Shown piece after piece: positions 51,789 to 61,171 of a stretch of 64,000 nucleotides of DNA. The position numbers and the translations under genes were made by a program. Origin of the DNA: Candidatus Planktophila sp. (GTDB taxonomy: Bacteria > Actinomycetota > Actinomycetes > Nanopelagicales > Nanopelagicaceae); assembly GCA_003569185.1 (NCBI GenBank), contig BGOJ01000001.1, positions 314,557 through 378,556 of the forward strand, written 5' to 3'. The number at the start of each line of letters is the position of its first letter. The stretch's first letter is position 1. The notes under the pieces were generated by a model. The model made no database searches and was not told the DNA's origin. It worked only from the letters and a program-made list of their open reading frames with translations.

Positions 51789-53278
51789 GCTTTACCAATA
51801 GCTTTTGCAACAATCTCAGCACTAATACCCACAAGTGGTAATCCACCTCCTGGATGAGCTGAACCTCCGACACAAAACAAACCTTTTACCTTTGATCTAT
51901 TGCGAGCTCTTAGGAATGCCGATGCCGCAGAGTTACTTGAGGTTCCATAGATAGAACCACCAGGGGCCATCGCATAACTTTCAAGATCAAATGGAGTTCG
52001 AAATTGCATTACATCTAATCTGCTAGACACATTCAAACCTAACTTATCTAATTTGTTGATAATTAATTTGGCGTATTCATCACCGCCGCTTCGCCAATCC
52101 CAGCCAGCTTCTACATCATGACGTGGGGCATTAACCAAAACAAACCATGCTTCTTTGTTGCTGGACTTGACCATAGATGGATCTTTTGGAGCACAGATGT
52201 AAATAGTCGGATCACTTACTGGAATCTTTTTCGTGAAAATCTGGTCAAATTCCGCATCGTAATCCTTCGGGAAATAAACATTATGGTGCTCAATGTTTAC
52301 TGGTTTACCTTTACTGTTATCAAGTCCTAAAAGTAGCGAGAATCCAGCAAGGGATTTAGTTGCAGCTTTTAGCTTACGTCGCTCACTCTTTGCTGCGGAT
52401 ACCTTTTTATCCAGTAATTGATTGAATACATACTCTGCATCTGCGTTTGCAACCACCAAATCAGAAAGAATGGTTTCACCATTTTGGGTTTGAAGGCCGG
52501 CAACTGATTTACCTGATGTGAGAATGTTTGTAACTAAGGTATTGAATTTAAACTCAACGCCAAGCTCCCGGCACCTTTGCTCTAACGCCATCGATAGTTG
52601 GCCAATGCCCCCTTTGATGTGCCATGCCCCAAATGTGCTCTCCACAAAAGCAATAGTGAGTAGAACAGCCGGCGCACTTCTTGGATCACTACCGGTATAA
52701 GTTGCATATCGATCGATGATCATCTTTAAATGTGGATCTAGAGCTAATTTATTACTTACCTTTCGAAGAGAGGTAAACGGGGCAATTTGTTTTACTTGGG
52801 AAAATAAATCCCGGCGCTTAAGCAAGGGCCAGATTGAACTTAACTCTGATTCAACAAAAGATTCACGGGAAGCTTCCCACATCCTCTCCGATCGATTAAT
52901 GATTTTTTCCCAGCCTTGACTTGCGATTTTTCCGAAAGACTTTTCAATCTCTAGGTAGGTTTTAGGATTAGAAAGATTTGGAAATACAACAGATTTGCCA
53001 TCTGCAAAATGGTAGTTAAATGCTGGATCTACGGGTGTGATATCCAAAATATGCTCAATTCGTTTTCCAGTCTTAAGGAATAAATCCCGATAAACAGCTG
53101 GAAGTGTTAACAGTGAAGGACCGGTATCAAAACTGTAATCGCCAAACCACTCAGTTCTGCATTTACCGCCAGTGCGATCACTATTCTCATAAATAGTTAC
53201 CGCATGGCCCTGTTTAGCTAATCTTGCAGCAGCGCTCATGCCTCCCACACCAGCACCTATTACAGATATTTTTGCCAC
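51785..53278 (-). CDS. CrtI/CrtD-type carotenoid desaturase
   Basis: ISVIGAGVGGMSAAARLAKQGHAVTIYE, FDTGPSLLTLP, CVGGSAHPGGGLPLVGISAEI. Confidence 0.92.
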   Translation of the reverse strand: MAKISVIGAGVGGMSAAARLAKQGHAVTIYENSDRTGGKCRTEWFGDYSFDTGPSLLTLPAVYRDLFLKTGKRIEHILDITPVDPAFNYHFADGKSVVFPNLSNPKTYLEIEKSFGKIASQGWEKIINRSERMWEASRESFVESELSSIWPLLKRRDLFSQVKQIAPFTSLRKVSNKLALDPHLKMIIDRYATYTGSDPRSAPAVLLTIAFVESTFGAWHIKGGIGQLSMALEQRCRELGVEFKFNTLVTNILTSGKSVAGLQTQNGETILSDLVVANADAEYVFNQLLDKKVSAAKSERRKLKAATKSLAGFSLLLGLDNSKGKPVNIEHHNVYFPKDYDAEFDQIFTKKIPVSDPTIYICAPKDPSMVKSSNKEAWFVLVNAPRHDVEAGWDWRSGGDEYAKLIINKLDKLGLNVSSRLDVMQFRTPFDLESYAMAPGGSIYGTSSNSAASAFLRARNRSKVKGLFCVGGSAHPGGGLPLVGISAEIVAKAIGKA

Positions 53279-54343
53279 CTAGATCACCGTTCTATCTCGC
53301 CAAGTGATTGTATTAGTTAACTTTCCAAACCAGGAGAAAAGAATTAATCCAAGCAGGATCAAAATTGCAAGCGGATGAAAAATCGCAGTATTTGGTAGTG
53401 AGCCAGTCCGTAGTGATGAAATTATTCGACTTAATGTGATCAGGCCAAATGCAATCAAACCAGAAGTTGAAGCTAGGCTGGCAGAGATTATTGGAAGTAT
53501 TCCAGTCAATACCAGCAAGGCAATTGCCAGAATTGTTCCAGGAATAGAACCAAAGGCCTTCCATAAGGATTTTTGGTAACCCTTAAATAACTCCATTCTG
53601 TTTTTATACATATGGCAAGTTGCAATCTTGCTCGCTTCGGCTACGCCACCTTTATATCCTTGTTTAAGTAAGTTACGAGCCAACATAAGATCATCTAATA
53701 CCTCTGCTTTAATGCCAGCATGAGCACCCGATTGGAAATAAGCCTCTCTTTTGATTATTAAAAATTGCCCATTGGCAACTGCCATAGATCTAATTGAAAA
53801 TTTCTGGGCAATTAGAAGTGGCACCGAGGCTAACCATGACCATTGCAGAAGTGGCTGAAATATTTTTTGAACAAAGCCAGAGGTTAGTTGGCGAGGGTAG
53901 GGGGAGATGAAATCCCAGTTACCCATTTTTGAAATTGAGTTTGCCACCGCATAATCGCTCAATCGCACATCAGCATCTACAAACACTAAATAATCACCAG
54001 TACTTTTCTCAGCAAGTTGCTGACAAGCCCATAGCTTTCCAAGCCATTTATCGGGCAATGTTTCACCAGATATCAACTGGACGCTAGGGAAAGCTTTAAT
54101 CTCATTAAAAGTGTTATCTGTTGATCCATCATCTAGGGCTAATACCTCAAGGTTTTCTAACCCTTTTTGCTGCAATATGCTGCTTAGGCAAGGCTTAACA
54201 TTCTCTTCCTCATTTCGCATTGGAATTAAAACTGAAACGGTGCCAGCGGCCTTATTTGGTGAATTCTTAATTACACGGATTGTTAATGAGTTAAAGATTA
54301 CTAAGGCTAGTGCTAGTGAAGAAAGGTAAAGTGAAATTTCCAT
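53279..54343 (-). CDS. Family-2-like glycosyltransferase with C-terminal TM (carotenoid glycosyltransferase candidate)
   Basis: VLIPMRNEEENVKPCLSSIL, ALDDGSTD, FVDADVR. Confidence 0.88.
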   Translation of the reverse strand: MEISLYLSSLALALVIFNSLTIRVIKNSPNKAAGTVSVLIPMRNEEENVKPCLSSILQQKGLENLEVLALDDGSTDNTFNEIKAFPSVQLISGETLPDKWLGKLWACQQLAEKSTGDYLVFVDADVRLSDYAVANSISKMGNWDFISPYPRQLTSGFVQKIFQPLLQWSWLASVPLLIAQKFSIRSMAVANGQFLIIKREAYFQSGAHAGIKAEVLDDLMLARNLLKQGYKGGVAEASKIATCHMYKNRMELFKGYQKSLWKAFGSIPGTILAIALLVLTGILPIISASLASTSGLIAFGLITLSRIISSLRTGSLPNTAIFHPLAILILLGLILFSWFGKLTNTITWRDRTVI

Positions 54344-55155
54344 TAATTATTAGCTGGTGGACCAAATCGCAGTAAGAATATGTAAGGCAGAAGGAATAAT
54401 CCAAATACAAGCCCACCAATAAATGCCACACCAGTGCGATCAAAGAAGAATAGATTTCCAACTACACCGGCAAACCAGGTCCACATTAAGAAGAAATCAG
54501 GAACTGCAGTTGAGGTAGAAACTTTTCGTCGATCAATTCGTAGCACCGCGTTAAGAATTGCCATTAACCCCATTCCAGTTAATAGCCAACCGAATGCATT
54601 TGATAGTGGAATTTCAGGTTGAAATGGCACATGCGATCCAGTGAAATCCCATCTCCATCTTTCTGCCGAAACCATTTGTGGATCAAGAAATAGATCCCAT
54701 GCCATCATCCCAAAACCGCCATATAGAAAAACCCAATTTTTAGTTACTTTTCTGGCAGCCAGTAATACTGGGTGGGCCAACATCACCCAAGCAAATGGAA
54801 CAACTAATGGAACGCCATATATTTGATAACCCAAGGCAGGTGAGTACTCATAACTTCCAAATGGCCAACCACTTCTGCTGCCGATTTGTTCGACAACAAG
54901 TGCGTAGGTAAAGGTAATAAAAAGGAATTGAAATGAGTACACAAAGCCATAAGCAAGAGATGCATGAATAAACATTGCCGCAGCAGCCCAGTAAACCGTA
55001 GCGATTGTTACAACTCGCAGTGGTTCACCATCAATTAAGGGGTAGGAGATTTGCAGGCCAATTGCAACCAACAAGGTTGCATACAAAACAAAGAGCTTCC
55101 AACTAGCAACCTGCCTACGAAGATTTTTTCTTGGGTAGAACTGGCGTAGAGACAT
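54343..55155 (-). CDS. cruF: CruF-like carotenoid biosynthesis membrane protein (probable 1',2'-hydratase)
   Basis: Multi-TM; SGWPFGSYEYSPALGYQIYGVPLVVPFAWVMLAHP; MAWDLFLDPQMV. Confidence 0.85.
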   Translation of the reverse strand: MSLRQFYPRKNLRRQVASWKLFVLYATLLVAIGLQISYPLIDGEPLRVVTIATVYWAAAAMFIHASLAYGFVYSFQFLFITFTYALVVEQIGSRSGWPFGSYEYSPALGYQIYGVPLVVPFAWVMLAHPVLLAARKVTKNWVFLYGGFGMMAWDLFLDPQMVSAERWRWDFTGSHVPFQPEIPLSNAFGWLLTGMGLMAILNAVLRIDRRKVSTSTAVPDFFLMWTWFAGVVGNLFFFDRTGVAFIGGLVFGLFLLPYIFLLRFGPPANN

Positions 55156-55172
55156 GGGCTAATTGTGCCTTA

Positions 55173-55835
55173 TTACTTGAGCACGCCTTGCTCTTCTATA
55201 ACCGCAAACCGCGCAAATAGCTCCTCTGAATACCATTTATTACTTTCAGTTGCTGCGATTGCCGCAACATGAGCCCGCCCTTTATATGCAAAATCGCGAA
55301 GCGCAGCAGCACTTTCCCAAAGCGAGAAGGTTCCCTGTAATCCAATTGGTGCCTCACCGATTCCAATTGCATCAATTAGGCCAGGTGATTGATGCAAACT
55401 TTCCGTAACAGGCGGCACAGCCTTCCAAAACTGAAAATTCTTTCGCCAAACAATCCTTGCCCTGGTGACCGCTGCAACTTTGCCACTCCACTCAAACTTT
55501 TCAACGAGAAAGGGATCTTGCTTAGACCATAATCCATGAGAGGAGATGGGTTTTAAAATCACCCGGTATTGATTGTTTGAGATTCTGCGCCATAGTTTTA
55601 GCACATAATAATTTTCTAGCGCATCAAGATTTGATTCTTTAATTGTAACTAAAATTCCCCAACGCAATTGATCAGCATCCTTTGGTGTAAAACTCTCACC
55701 TTTACCAGTTCCCAGTAATTTGATAAACCCAATTCCTGAAACACTTCTAAGAAGCAATTTATTAGTTGCCATATTTAGGATGGCAATTGGAAGCGCTAGT
55801 GGTTTAATTCGCCAAAAATACACAACTGTAATCAT
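55173..55835 (-). CDS. crtA: CrtA-like spheroidene monooxygenase/carotenoid ketolase family
   Basis: GIGEAPIGLQGTFSLWESAAALRDFAYKGRAHVAAI...WYSEELFARF. Confidence 0.82.
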   Translation of the reverse strand: MITVVYFWRIKPLALPIAILNMATNKLLLRSVSGIGFIKLLGTGKGESFTPKDADQLRWGILVTIKESNLDALENYYVLKLWRRISNNQYRVILKPISSHGLWSKQDPFLVEKFEWSGKVAAVTRARIVWRKNFQFWKAVPPVTESLHQSPGLIDAIGIGEAPIGLQGTFSLWESAAALRDFAYKGRAHVAAIAATESNKWYSEELFARFAVIEEQGVLK

Positions 55836-56620
55836 TGTGAGACACCAACGGTTTGTAGAATCTCAGAAACAACTTCATTTGGACTATCCCACATAGGTGC
55901 GTGCCCAGTTTGCGGCAGAATAATCCACTTCGCATGGGCTGGGGCAAGTGATCGCTCCTGACATGTTTTTGCAGGCAAAGTGTGGTCACTATCGCCAAAA
56001 ACAATGGTGATGGGAATTTGTGGATCAATTTGCTTATCAAATCTTTTACCCAATAACGCATCCCATGCTGGGAAGTATCCGGTGGATTGAGCCATTGCAG
56101 ATGTTGCATCTAAACAAATTTCATAACTAAGTTCTTTCCAACGAGGTGAGACTGTTTCAAAGCCAATTTTCTTAGCCCAGGTGTAATTCAAAAGTGATGG
56201 TGCAAGTTTTTCTACGCCACTTGCCATAACACGAAGTGCAAGCTCTCCTGGGTATCTAGATGAGAATGGGGTAAGCCACAAACCAGCTGGTGCTAATGCG
56301 GTTATAGATTTAACTGCAGTTGGGTTTAAGGCTGCGATCTCAAAACTAACCCAACCACCTAAGGAGTTTCCAACTAAATGAAAACTTTCAATTCCAATAT
56401 TTTTTAGATTTTTTACTACTAACTGGGCAAGTGAGGTTGGATCCATTTTTTGAACTGGTGAGTATGGGGTCCGGCCGTGACCTGGTAAATCGATTGTCAC
56501 CACTGAGAACTGTTTGGCTAATGTTGGAATAATTGGCTGCCATGCTGTGGCAGCAGATCCCATGCCATGAATTAAAACTAGCGGCAGACCTGCGCCATGA
56601 GTTTCAATTGCAAGTTTCAC
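55832..56620 (-). CDS. Alpha/beta hydrolase in the carotenoid operon
   Basis: LVLIHGMGSAATAWQP, DLPGHGRTPY, LVGNSLGGWVSFE, GHAPMWDSP. Confidence 0.9.
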   Translation of the reverse strand: MKLAIETHGAGLPLVLIHGMGSAATAWQPIIPTLAKQFSVVTIDLPGHGRTPYSPVQKMDPTSLAQLVVKNLKNIGIESFHLVGNSLGGWVSFEIAALNPTAVKSITALAPAGLWLTPFSSRYPGELALRVMASGVEKLAPSLLNYTWAKKIGFETVSPRWKELSYEICLDATSAMAQSTGYFPAWDALLGKRFDKQIDPQIPITIVFGDSDHTLPAKTCQERSLAPAHAKWIILPQTGHAPMWDSPNEVVSEILQTVGVSQ

Positions 56621-56640
56621 AGAGATAAGATTACCTTCTG

Positions 56641-56952
56641 ATGATAAATCTTGATGCAGCGCAGTTTTCGGAGAAAATCTCCGATCAGAAGGTTGTAATT
56701 CTTGATGTTAGAACCGCTGCTGAATTTGCTGAAGGTCATATACCTAACGCAATAAACATAGATATTTTCTCAGATTACTTCACCGCTGATGTTTCTGCTT
56801 TAGATAAATCCTTCGAGTATGCAATTTACTGTCGCTCAGGTAAGCGTTCGGTTGATGCTGCAACAGCCATGGATGAAATTGGATTTTCCACTTTAAACCT
56901 AACTGGTGGAATTATTTCTTGGGCTGAGGCGAATAAAGAAATTACTTGCTAG
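56641..56952 (+). CDS. Rhodanese-like domain protein
   Basis: VVILDVRTAAEFAEGHIPNAINI, active site loop CRSGKR. Confidence 0.93.
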   Translation: MINLDAAQFSEKISDQKVVILDVRTAAEFAEGHIPNAINIDIFSDYFTADVSALDKSFEYAIYCRSGKRSVDAATAMDEIGFSTLNLTGGIISWAEANKEITC

Positions 56953-57361
56953 TTAAGGTTGGAATCAACTCTTCAACTAGTTTTTTGATCTGATCTCGAA
57001 TTGGCCTAACATCTGCGACACCTTGGCCAGCTGGATCAGGCAGAACCCAATCTAAATATCTTTTGCCAGGAAAGAACGGGCAAGCATCTCCACACCCCAT
57101 TGTTATAACTACATCAGATTGTTCAACCGCTGAGGTAGTTAATACCTTTGGTTGTTCATTTGAAATATCTATGCCGACCTCTTTTAAGGCTTCAACTACC
57201 GCTGGATTAATTGAGTCAGCCGGTGCTGAACCAGCTGATCTAACTTCAACACGATCTCCTGCTAAATGGGTTAAAAATGCAGCGGCCATCTGTGATCGAC
57301 CAGCATTGTGAACACATACAAAGAGTACGGATGGTTTACTCATCAGATTTTTTACCTGCAA
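56942..57361 (-). CDS. arsC: Arsenate reductase, low-MW phosphatase type (ArsC)
   Basis: VLFVCVHNAGRSQMAAAF P-loop, MGCGDACPFFPGKRYLDW, DPAGQ. Confidence 0.94.
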   Translation of the reverse strand: MQVKNLMSKPSVLFVCVHNAGRSQMAAAFLTHLAGDRVEVRSAGSAPADSINPAVVEALKEVGIDISNEQPKVLTTSAVEQSDVVITMGCGDACPFFPGKRYLDWVLPDPAGQGVADVRPIRDQIKKLVEELIPTLTSK

Positions 57362-58001
57362 TAGTTAAATTCTTTGCCACGACCAGACCAACAAGAGCGC
57401 CAATGCATTGGGCAACCACAAAGAGAAGTACAGAATCTAGTGCAATACCGGTGAAGGAGTTTGTAAATACTCGACCAATTGTTATCGCTGGATTTGCGAA
57501 TGAGGTACTTGAGGTAAACAAAATTGCTCCAAATATCCAGATTGGAACGTAAACTGCAATCAACTCATCCTTTTTACGAAAAGTAAGAATGATTAAGATT
57601 ATTACGGCAGTTGCAAATAGCTCGGAAAAAAATAAATTTGAACCATCTCGAATAATTGATGATTGCTTTAAAAAGCTTTGGCCATAAATTAGGTTGGCAA
57701 TTCCAACACCTAAAATTGCGCCCAGTACCTGTGCCGCAATATAAAGAGCAGCTACTTCATTTGAAATCTTCTTAAGAATTACCATCACCAAAGTAACTGC
57801 TGGATTAAAATGCGCTCCACTAGTCTTCATGCCCACCTTAATTACAACAGCTAGGCTGAGCGCGGTTGCTAAGGCGTTGATCAATAACTTAACTCCACCA
57901 TCTTGAGCAAGGTTTGCGGCCATGTGTCCTGAACCCACAATTGCAACTGCCAAGATCATGGTTCCAATAAATTCCATACCGATGGCTCTTTTTTGCTTCA
58001 T
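57336..58001 (-). CDS. Aquaporin/MIP family channel (AqpS-like by context)
   Basis: Two NPA motifs HFNPAVT and FANPAITIGR; overlaps arsC. Confidence 0.9.
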   Translation of the reverse strand: MKQKRAIGMEFIGTMILAVAIVGSGHMAANLAQDGGVKLLINALATALSLAVVIKVGMKTSGAHFNPAVTLVMVILKKISNEVAALYIAAQVLGAILGVGIANLIYGQSFLKQSSIIRDGSNLFFSELFATAVIILIILTFRKKDELIAVYVPIWIFGAILFTSSTSFANPAITIGRVFTNSFTGIALDSVLLFVVAQCIGALVGLVVAKNLTIAGKKSDE

Positions 58002-58025
58002 GCCTGCCCCCTTGATGGTTAAGAG

Positions 58026-58793
58026 TTAGATTTGAGTCAAAATAGTAAATCCGGCCAGGCCAATTAATAAAAAGGCAAAGCCACGTTTTAGATGAACAGT
58101 AGGTGTCTTTGCTGCCAATCTAGAGGTGTAGCGAGCAATTAATACCGCAGCTAGTGAAATTAATACTGGATAGCCCCAATCAATCTCTTGCCAAATTGAA
58201 AACTTAGCCAGAAATGCGGTTAAGCAGTTAAGGGCGATGATTAGTAGTGAGGTACCAGCAGCTTTGTTTTGGGGGGTATGAAAAAACAAAACCAAAACTG
58301 GGATTGCTAAAAAGCCGCCACCTATTCCAAATAAGCCAGTTAAGGAGCCAATCAAAAGTGAGAGTAAAACCAATGCCCAGAGTGGAATCGTCTTTTCAGG
58401 TGAATCTTTAATCGGTCCTTTAAGCATTGAATATGCAGCACCTAGAAGCACCATTGAAAACCCAATTAAAATCACTGAATCTGCAATCTTTGCGACAATC
58501 AAACCAAAGCCAATATTGGTAAGAAGGCCAAGTGCCCAAATTGTTAGCGCTTCCTTAACCAACACATCCTTGCTTTTAAATTTTGGACCAAGGCCTGCAA
58601 CTGCGGCTAAGAAAACAACTGCCAGGGCTGCAGTAGTGGCAGCAACCGGCGTGAAATCAAATAGGTAAAGCAGAATTGGAACAGAGACCATCGCCCCACC
58701 TGCGCCAATAAATCCAAGCACTGCGCCAATAAATCCACCGCTAAGTAGTGCGGTAAGGATTAAGCCGATCTCCATAACCTGATACTCCCACAT
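58026..58793 (-). CDS. TauE/SafE family sulfite/anion exporter
   Basis: GGFIGAVLGFIGAGGAMVSVPILLYL, GLFGIGGGFLAIPVLVLF repeats. Confidence 0.92.
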   Translation of the reverse strand: MWEYQVMEIGLILTALLSGGFIGAVLGFIGAGGAMVSVPILLYLFDFTPVAATTAALAVVFLAAVAGLGPKFKSKDVLVKEALTIWALGLLTNIGFGLIVAKIADSVILIGFSMVLLGAAYSMLKGPIKDSPEKTIPLWALVLLSLLIGSLTGLFGIGGGFLAIPVLVLFFHTPQNKAAGTSLLIIALNCLTAFLAKFSIWQEIDWGYPVLISLAAVLIARYTSRLAAKTPTVHLKRGFAFLLIGLAGFTILTQI

Positions 58794-58816
58794 ATTTACT
58801 AAATAACGGCAGAAAA

Positions 58817-58853
58817 AAACCGCCCCCGTGGCTTAGTGCCAAGAGGGCGGTTT
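58817..58853 (-). terminator. Rho-independent terminator downstream of DoxX gene
   Basis: AAACCGCCC...GGGCGGTTT stem with T-run on minus strand. Confidence 0.8.
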
Positions 58854-58866
58854 CTACTTATTTAAA

Positions 58867-59289
58867 TTAGCTAAAAAACAGCAGTGTTCCTACGTTGCTG
58901 CCAAAATCTGCGCCACCACGAAGCAGTGCAAAAATAATCAATGCTGCACCAGCAAGGGAAAGATCCTTGAAGAATGCAATTGACTCATTTTGCTTAGCTG
59001 TGGCATCACTTTCTTTCCAGAATGCATGCATTAGTACTGCAGTTGGAATTAAGAAGATGGCAATTAATAGCGCACCAAGATCAGCATAGAATCCAAGCAC
59101 GATATAGATTCCACCGAGAATCAGCATTAATCCACTTAGATAAACTGAGATCTTAGCCATTGGCACTTTCTTGTACTGGGCATATCCGATCATTGCTTGG
59201 GCTTTTGTAAAGTGATTTACGCCAGAGCTAATGAAGAGCAATGCAAACAGCACTCTGCCTGCTATTAAAAGGATTTCTGTTATTGACAT
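58867..59289 (-). CDS. DoxX family membrane protein
   Basis: GRVLFALLFISSGVNHFTKAQAMIGYA, four TM. Confidence 0.9.
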   Translation of the reverse strand: MSITEILLIAGRVLFALLFISSGVNHFTKAQAMIGYAQYKKVPMAKISVYLSGLMLILGGIYIVLGFYADLGALLIAIFLIPTAVLMHAFWKESDATAKQNESIAFFKDLSLAGAALIIFALLRGGADFGSNVGTLLFFS

Positions 59290-59422
59290 GTATTTCCTTA
59301 CCGCTAGTTTTCGCCCAATTGGGCCTTGGCAATAAGGTAAGGGCTACTGTCAGGTATTTAAACTAAACTGCGGGTGTGTCCAATGAAATTATCTATTATT
59401 TTATTACTGGCGAGAGTAATGC

Positions 59423-60607
59423 ATGAGTAATGCCGAGCAACTTGCAACCATCTTGCATGTAGATATGGATGCTTTCTACGCATCAGTTGCAGAGAAAGAT
59501 AATCCAAAATTAAAAGGTAAAGCGGTGGTAGTTGGTGCTGGCAGGCGAGGTGTGGTCTCTGCTGCAAATTATGAAGCACGTAAATTTGGAATAAGAGCTG
59601 CAATGCCAGTTTATAAAGCAAAAGCATTAGCACCACATGCAATTTTTATCTCTCCCGATATGGCTCGCTATGAAGAGGTATCAATTGCGGTTATGAAAAT
59701 ATTTGAAGAGGTAACCCCATTAGTTGAACCAATCTCATTAGATGAGGCCTTTCTAGATGTAACTGGATCTAAAAGATTATTGGGCAGCGGCCGGCAGATT
59801 GCAGATTTAATTCGCAGGCGAGTAGAAGAGCAGGAGGGTATTACCTGCTCAGTTGGAATTGCTCACAATAAATTTATTGCAAAAATTGCATCTAATCACT
59901 GCAAACCAAATGGGGTCTTAGAGATTGATCCAGAAAAAGTCTTAGATTTTCTTCACCCACTAGCTGCAAAGGAGATTTGGGGAGTGGGGCCAAAGACAAA
60001 TGAGCAGTTAATGAAGATGGGGCTATTAACAGTTGGTGATATCGCAAATACACCGCGCAGCACGTTAATCCGAGTTTTAGGCCAAGCAAGTGGCAGCTCC
60101 TTATATGAATTAGCTTGGGGACGTGATTATCGAGATGTTGAGACTGAACATATTGAAAAAAGCATTAGCGCCTCTGAAACCTTTGATCTGGATTTAGATT
60201 CGCAAGAGGAAATCTTGAAGGAGTTTTTAAGATTAACTGAGCGGGGTGTGGAGCGGATGCGAGAGAAAGGCTTTGCCACCAACACCATTTCGATAAAGGT
60301 AAGGTTTGCAGATTTTAAAACTATCTCAAGATCTAAAACAGTTGATTTACCAATTACTGGAACGCAGGAGATTTTTGAGATTGTGAAAAATCTTTATCTC
60401 TCCTTAAATCTAGATCGGGTTTTGATTAGGTTAGTTGGCATCAGCCTTGATTCATTAGTTGAGGATGAGGATGTGAAACAGTTAACTCTTGGCGAGCGCA
60501 CAACCGGCTGGCGCCAGGCAGATAAGGCGATCGATCGAATTAAGGGCAGATTTGGCGCAGGTAGTCTTCGGCCAGCCAGATTGGTTGAAGATCACCAGGA
60601 TGAGTAG
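59423..60607 (+). CDS. dinB: DNA polymerase IV
   Basis: LHVDMDAFYASVAEKDNP, SLDEAFLDVT, SVGIAHNKFIAKIAS. Confidence 0.96.
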   Translation: MSNAEQLATILHVDMDAFYASVAEKDNPKLKGKAVVVGAGRRGVVSAANYEARKFGIRAAMPVYKAKALAPHAIFISPDMARYEEVSIAVMKIFEEVTPLVEPISLDEAFLDVTGSKRLLGSGRQIADLIRRRVEEQEGITCSVGIAHNKFIAKIASNHCKPNGVLEIDPEKVLDFLHPLAAKEIWGVGPKTNEQLMKMGLLTVGDIANTPRSTLIRVLGQASGSSLYELAWGRDYRDVETEHIEKSISASETFDLDLDSQEEILKEFLRLTERGVERMREKGFATNTISIKVRFADFKTISRSKTVDLPITGTQEIFEIVKNLYLSLNLDRVLIRLVGISLDSLVEDEDVKQLTLGERTTGWRQADKAIDRIKGRFGAGSLRPARLVEDHQDE

Positions 60608-60653
60608 CCATTTAGGGTTTTCAAAATAACTCTAAGTACTCTATATTTCGAAT

Positions 60654-60998
60654 ATGGCCCTATCCGATCATGAACGAAAGCTTTTAGCTGAGATGGAGGC
60701 TGCCTTAGAGCAGGAGGATCCAAGACTTCTTTCGACTCTGACCGGCAAAGCCCGCACCAGACAAAGCTCTCGAGCCCTGCTTGGCCTAAGCATGTTGGTA
60801 GTTGGCCTACTGGTTTTAATAAGTGGCTTAATCGCCCAAGCAACGGTGGTTGGGGTAGTTGCATTTCTAATCTGCCTTGCTGGGGTGCTGTTGATCATCA
60901 CAAACATCACCATTAAAACTGGTGGCAAATCCATTAAAAAGCCGGGCTGGGGCTCCACCCTGGAGGAGAGATGGGATCGCCGCACCAACGATAATTAG
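60654..60998 (+). CDS. DUF3040 family membrane protein
   Basis: MALSDHERKLLAEMEAALEQEDPRL signature, two TM, upstream of mraZ. Confidence 0.9.
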   Translation: MALSDHERKLLAEMEAALEQEDPRLLSTLTGKARTRQSSRALLGLSMLVVGLLVLISGLIAQATVVGVVAFLICLAGVLLIITNITIKTGGKSIKKPGWGSTLEERWDRRTNDN

Positions 60999-61026
60999 TT
61001 AAATAAGCTCAACCTCTCTGCCCGTT

Positions 61027-61051
61027 AACCACCCTGCTGGGTGGTTTTTTT
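61027..61051 (+). terminator. Rho-independent terminator
   Basis: AACCACCC-TGCT-GGGTGGTT followed by T-run. Confidence 0.88.
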
Positions 61052-61088
61052 ATGCCCATTTACAAAGGGGAGGGCGGGGGAGGGAAAG

Positions 61089-61133
61089 TGGGTGCGGGGG
61101 GTTGAAAGTGGGGAAAAAGGGAGTAAAGTGGTG
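61089..61133 (+). promoter_or_regulatory. Putative MraZ-box array upstream of mraZ
   Basis: TGGGT, GGGGT, TGGGG, AGGGA, TGGTG at about 61089/61099/61109/61118/61129, about 10-bp period. Confidence 0.6.
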
Positions 61134-61171
61134 ACCTAGGGTCAATTCTTGAGCGTGGGGGGTCTAAAGCG

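Noticed and set aside
54434-54622. Short plus-strand ORFs across the carotenoid operon (e.g. 54434..54622, 52716..52919, 53739-like)
   Set aside because: Antisense to genes with clear family motifs; sizes expected by chance.
59400-59445. GAGTAATGC direct repeat and a LexA/SOS box upstream of dinB
   Set aside because: Repeat is only nine nt and overlaps the start codon; no CGAAC-N4-GTTCG motif found.
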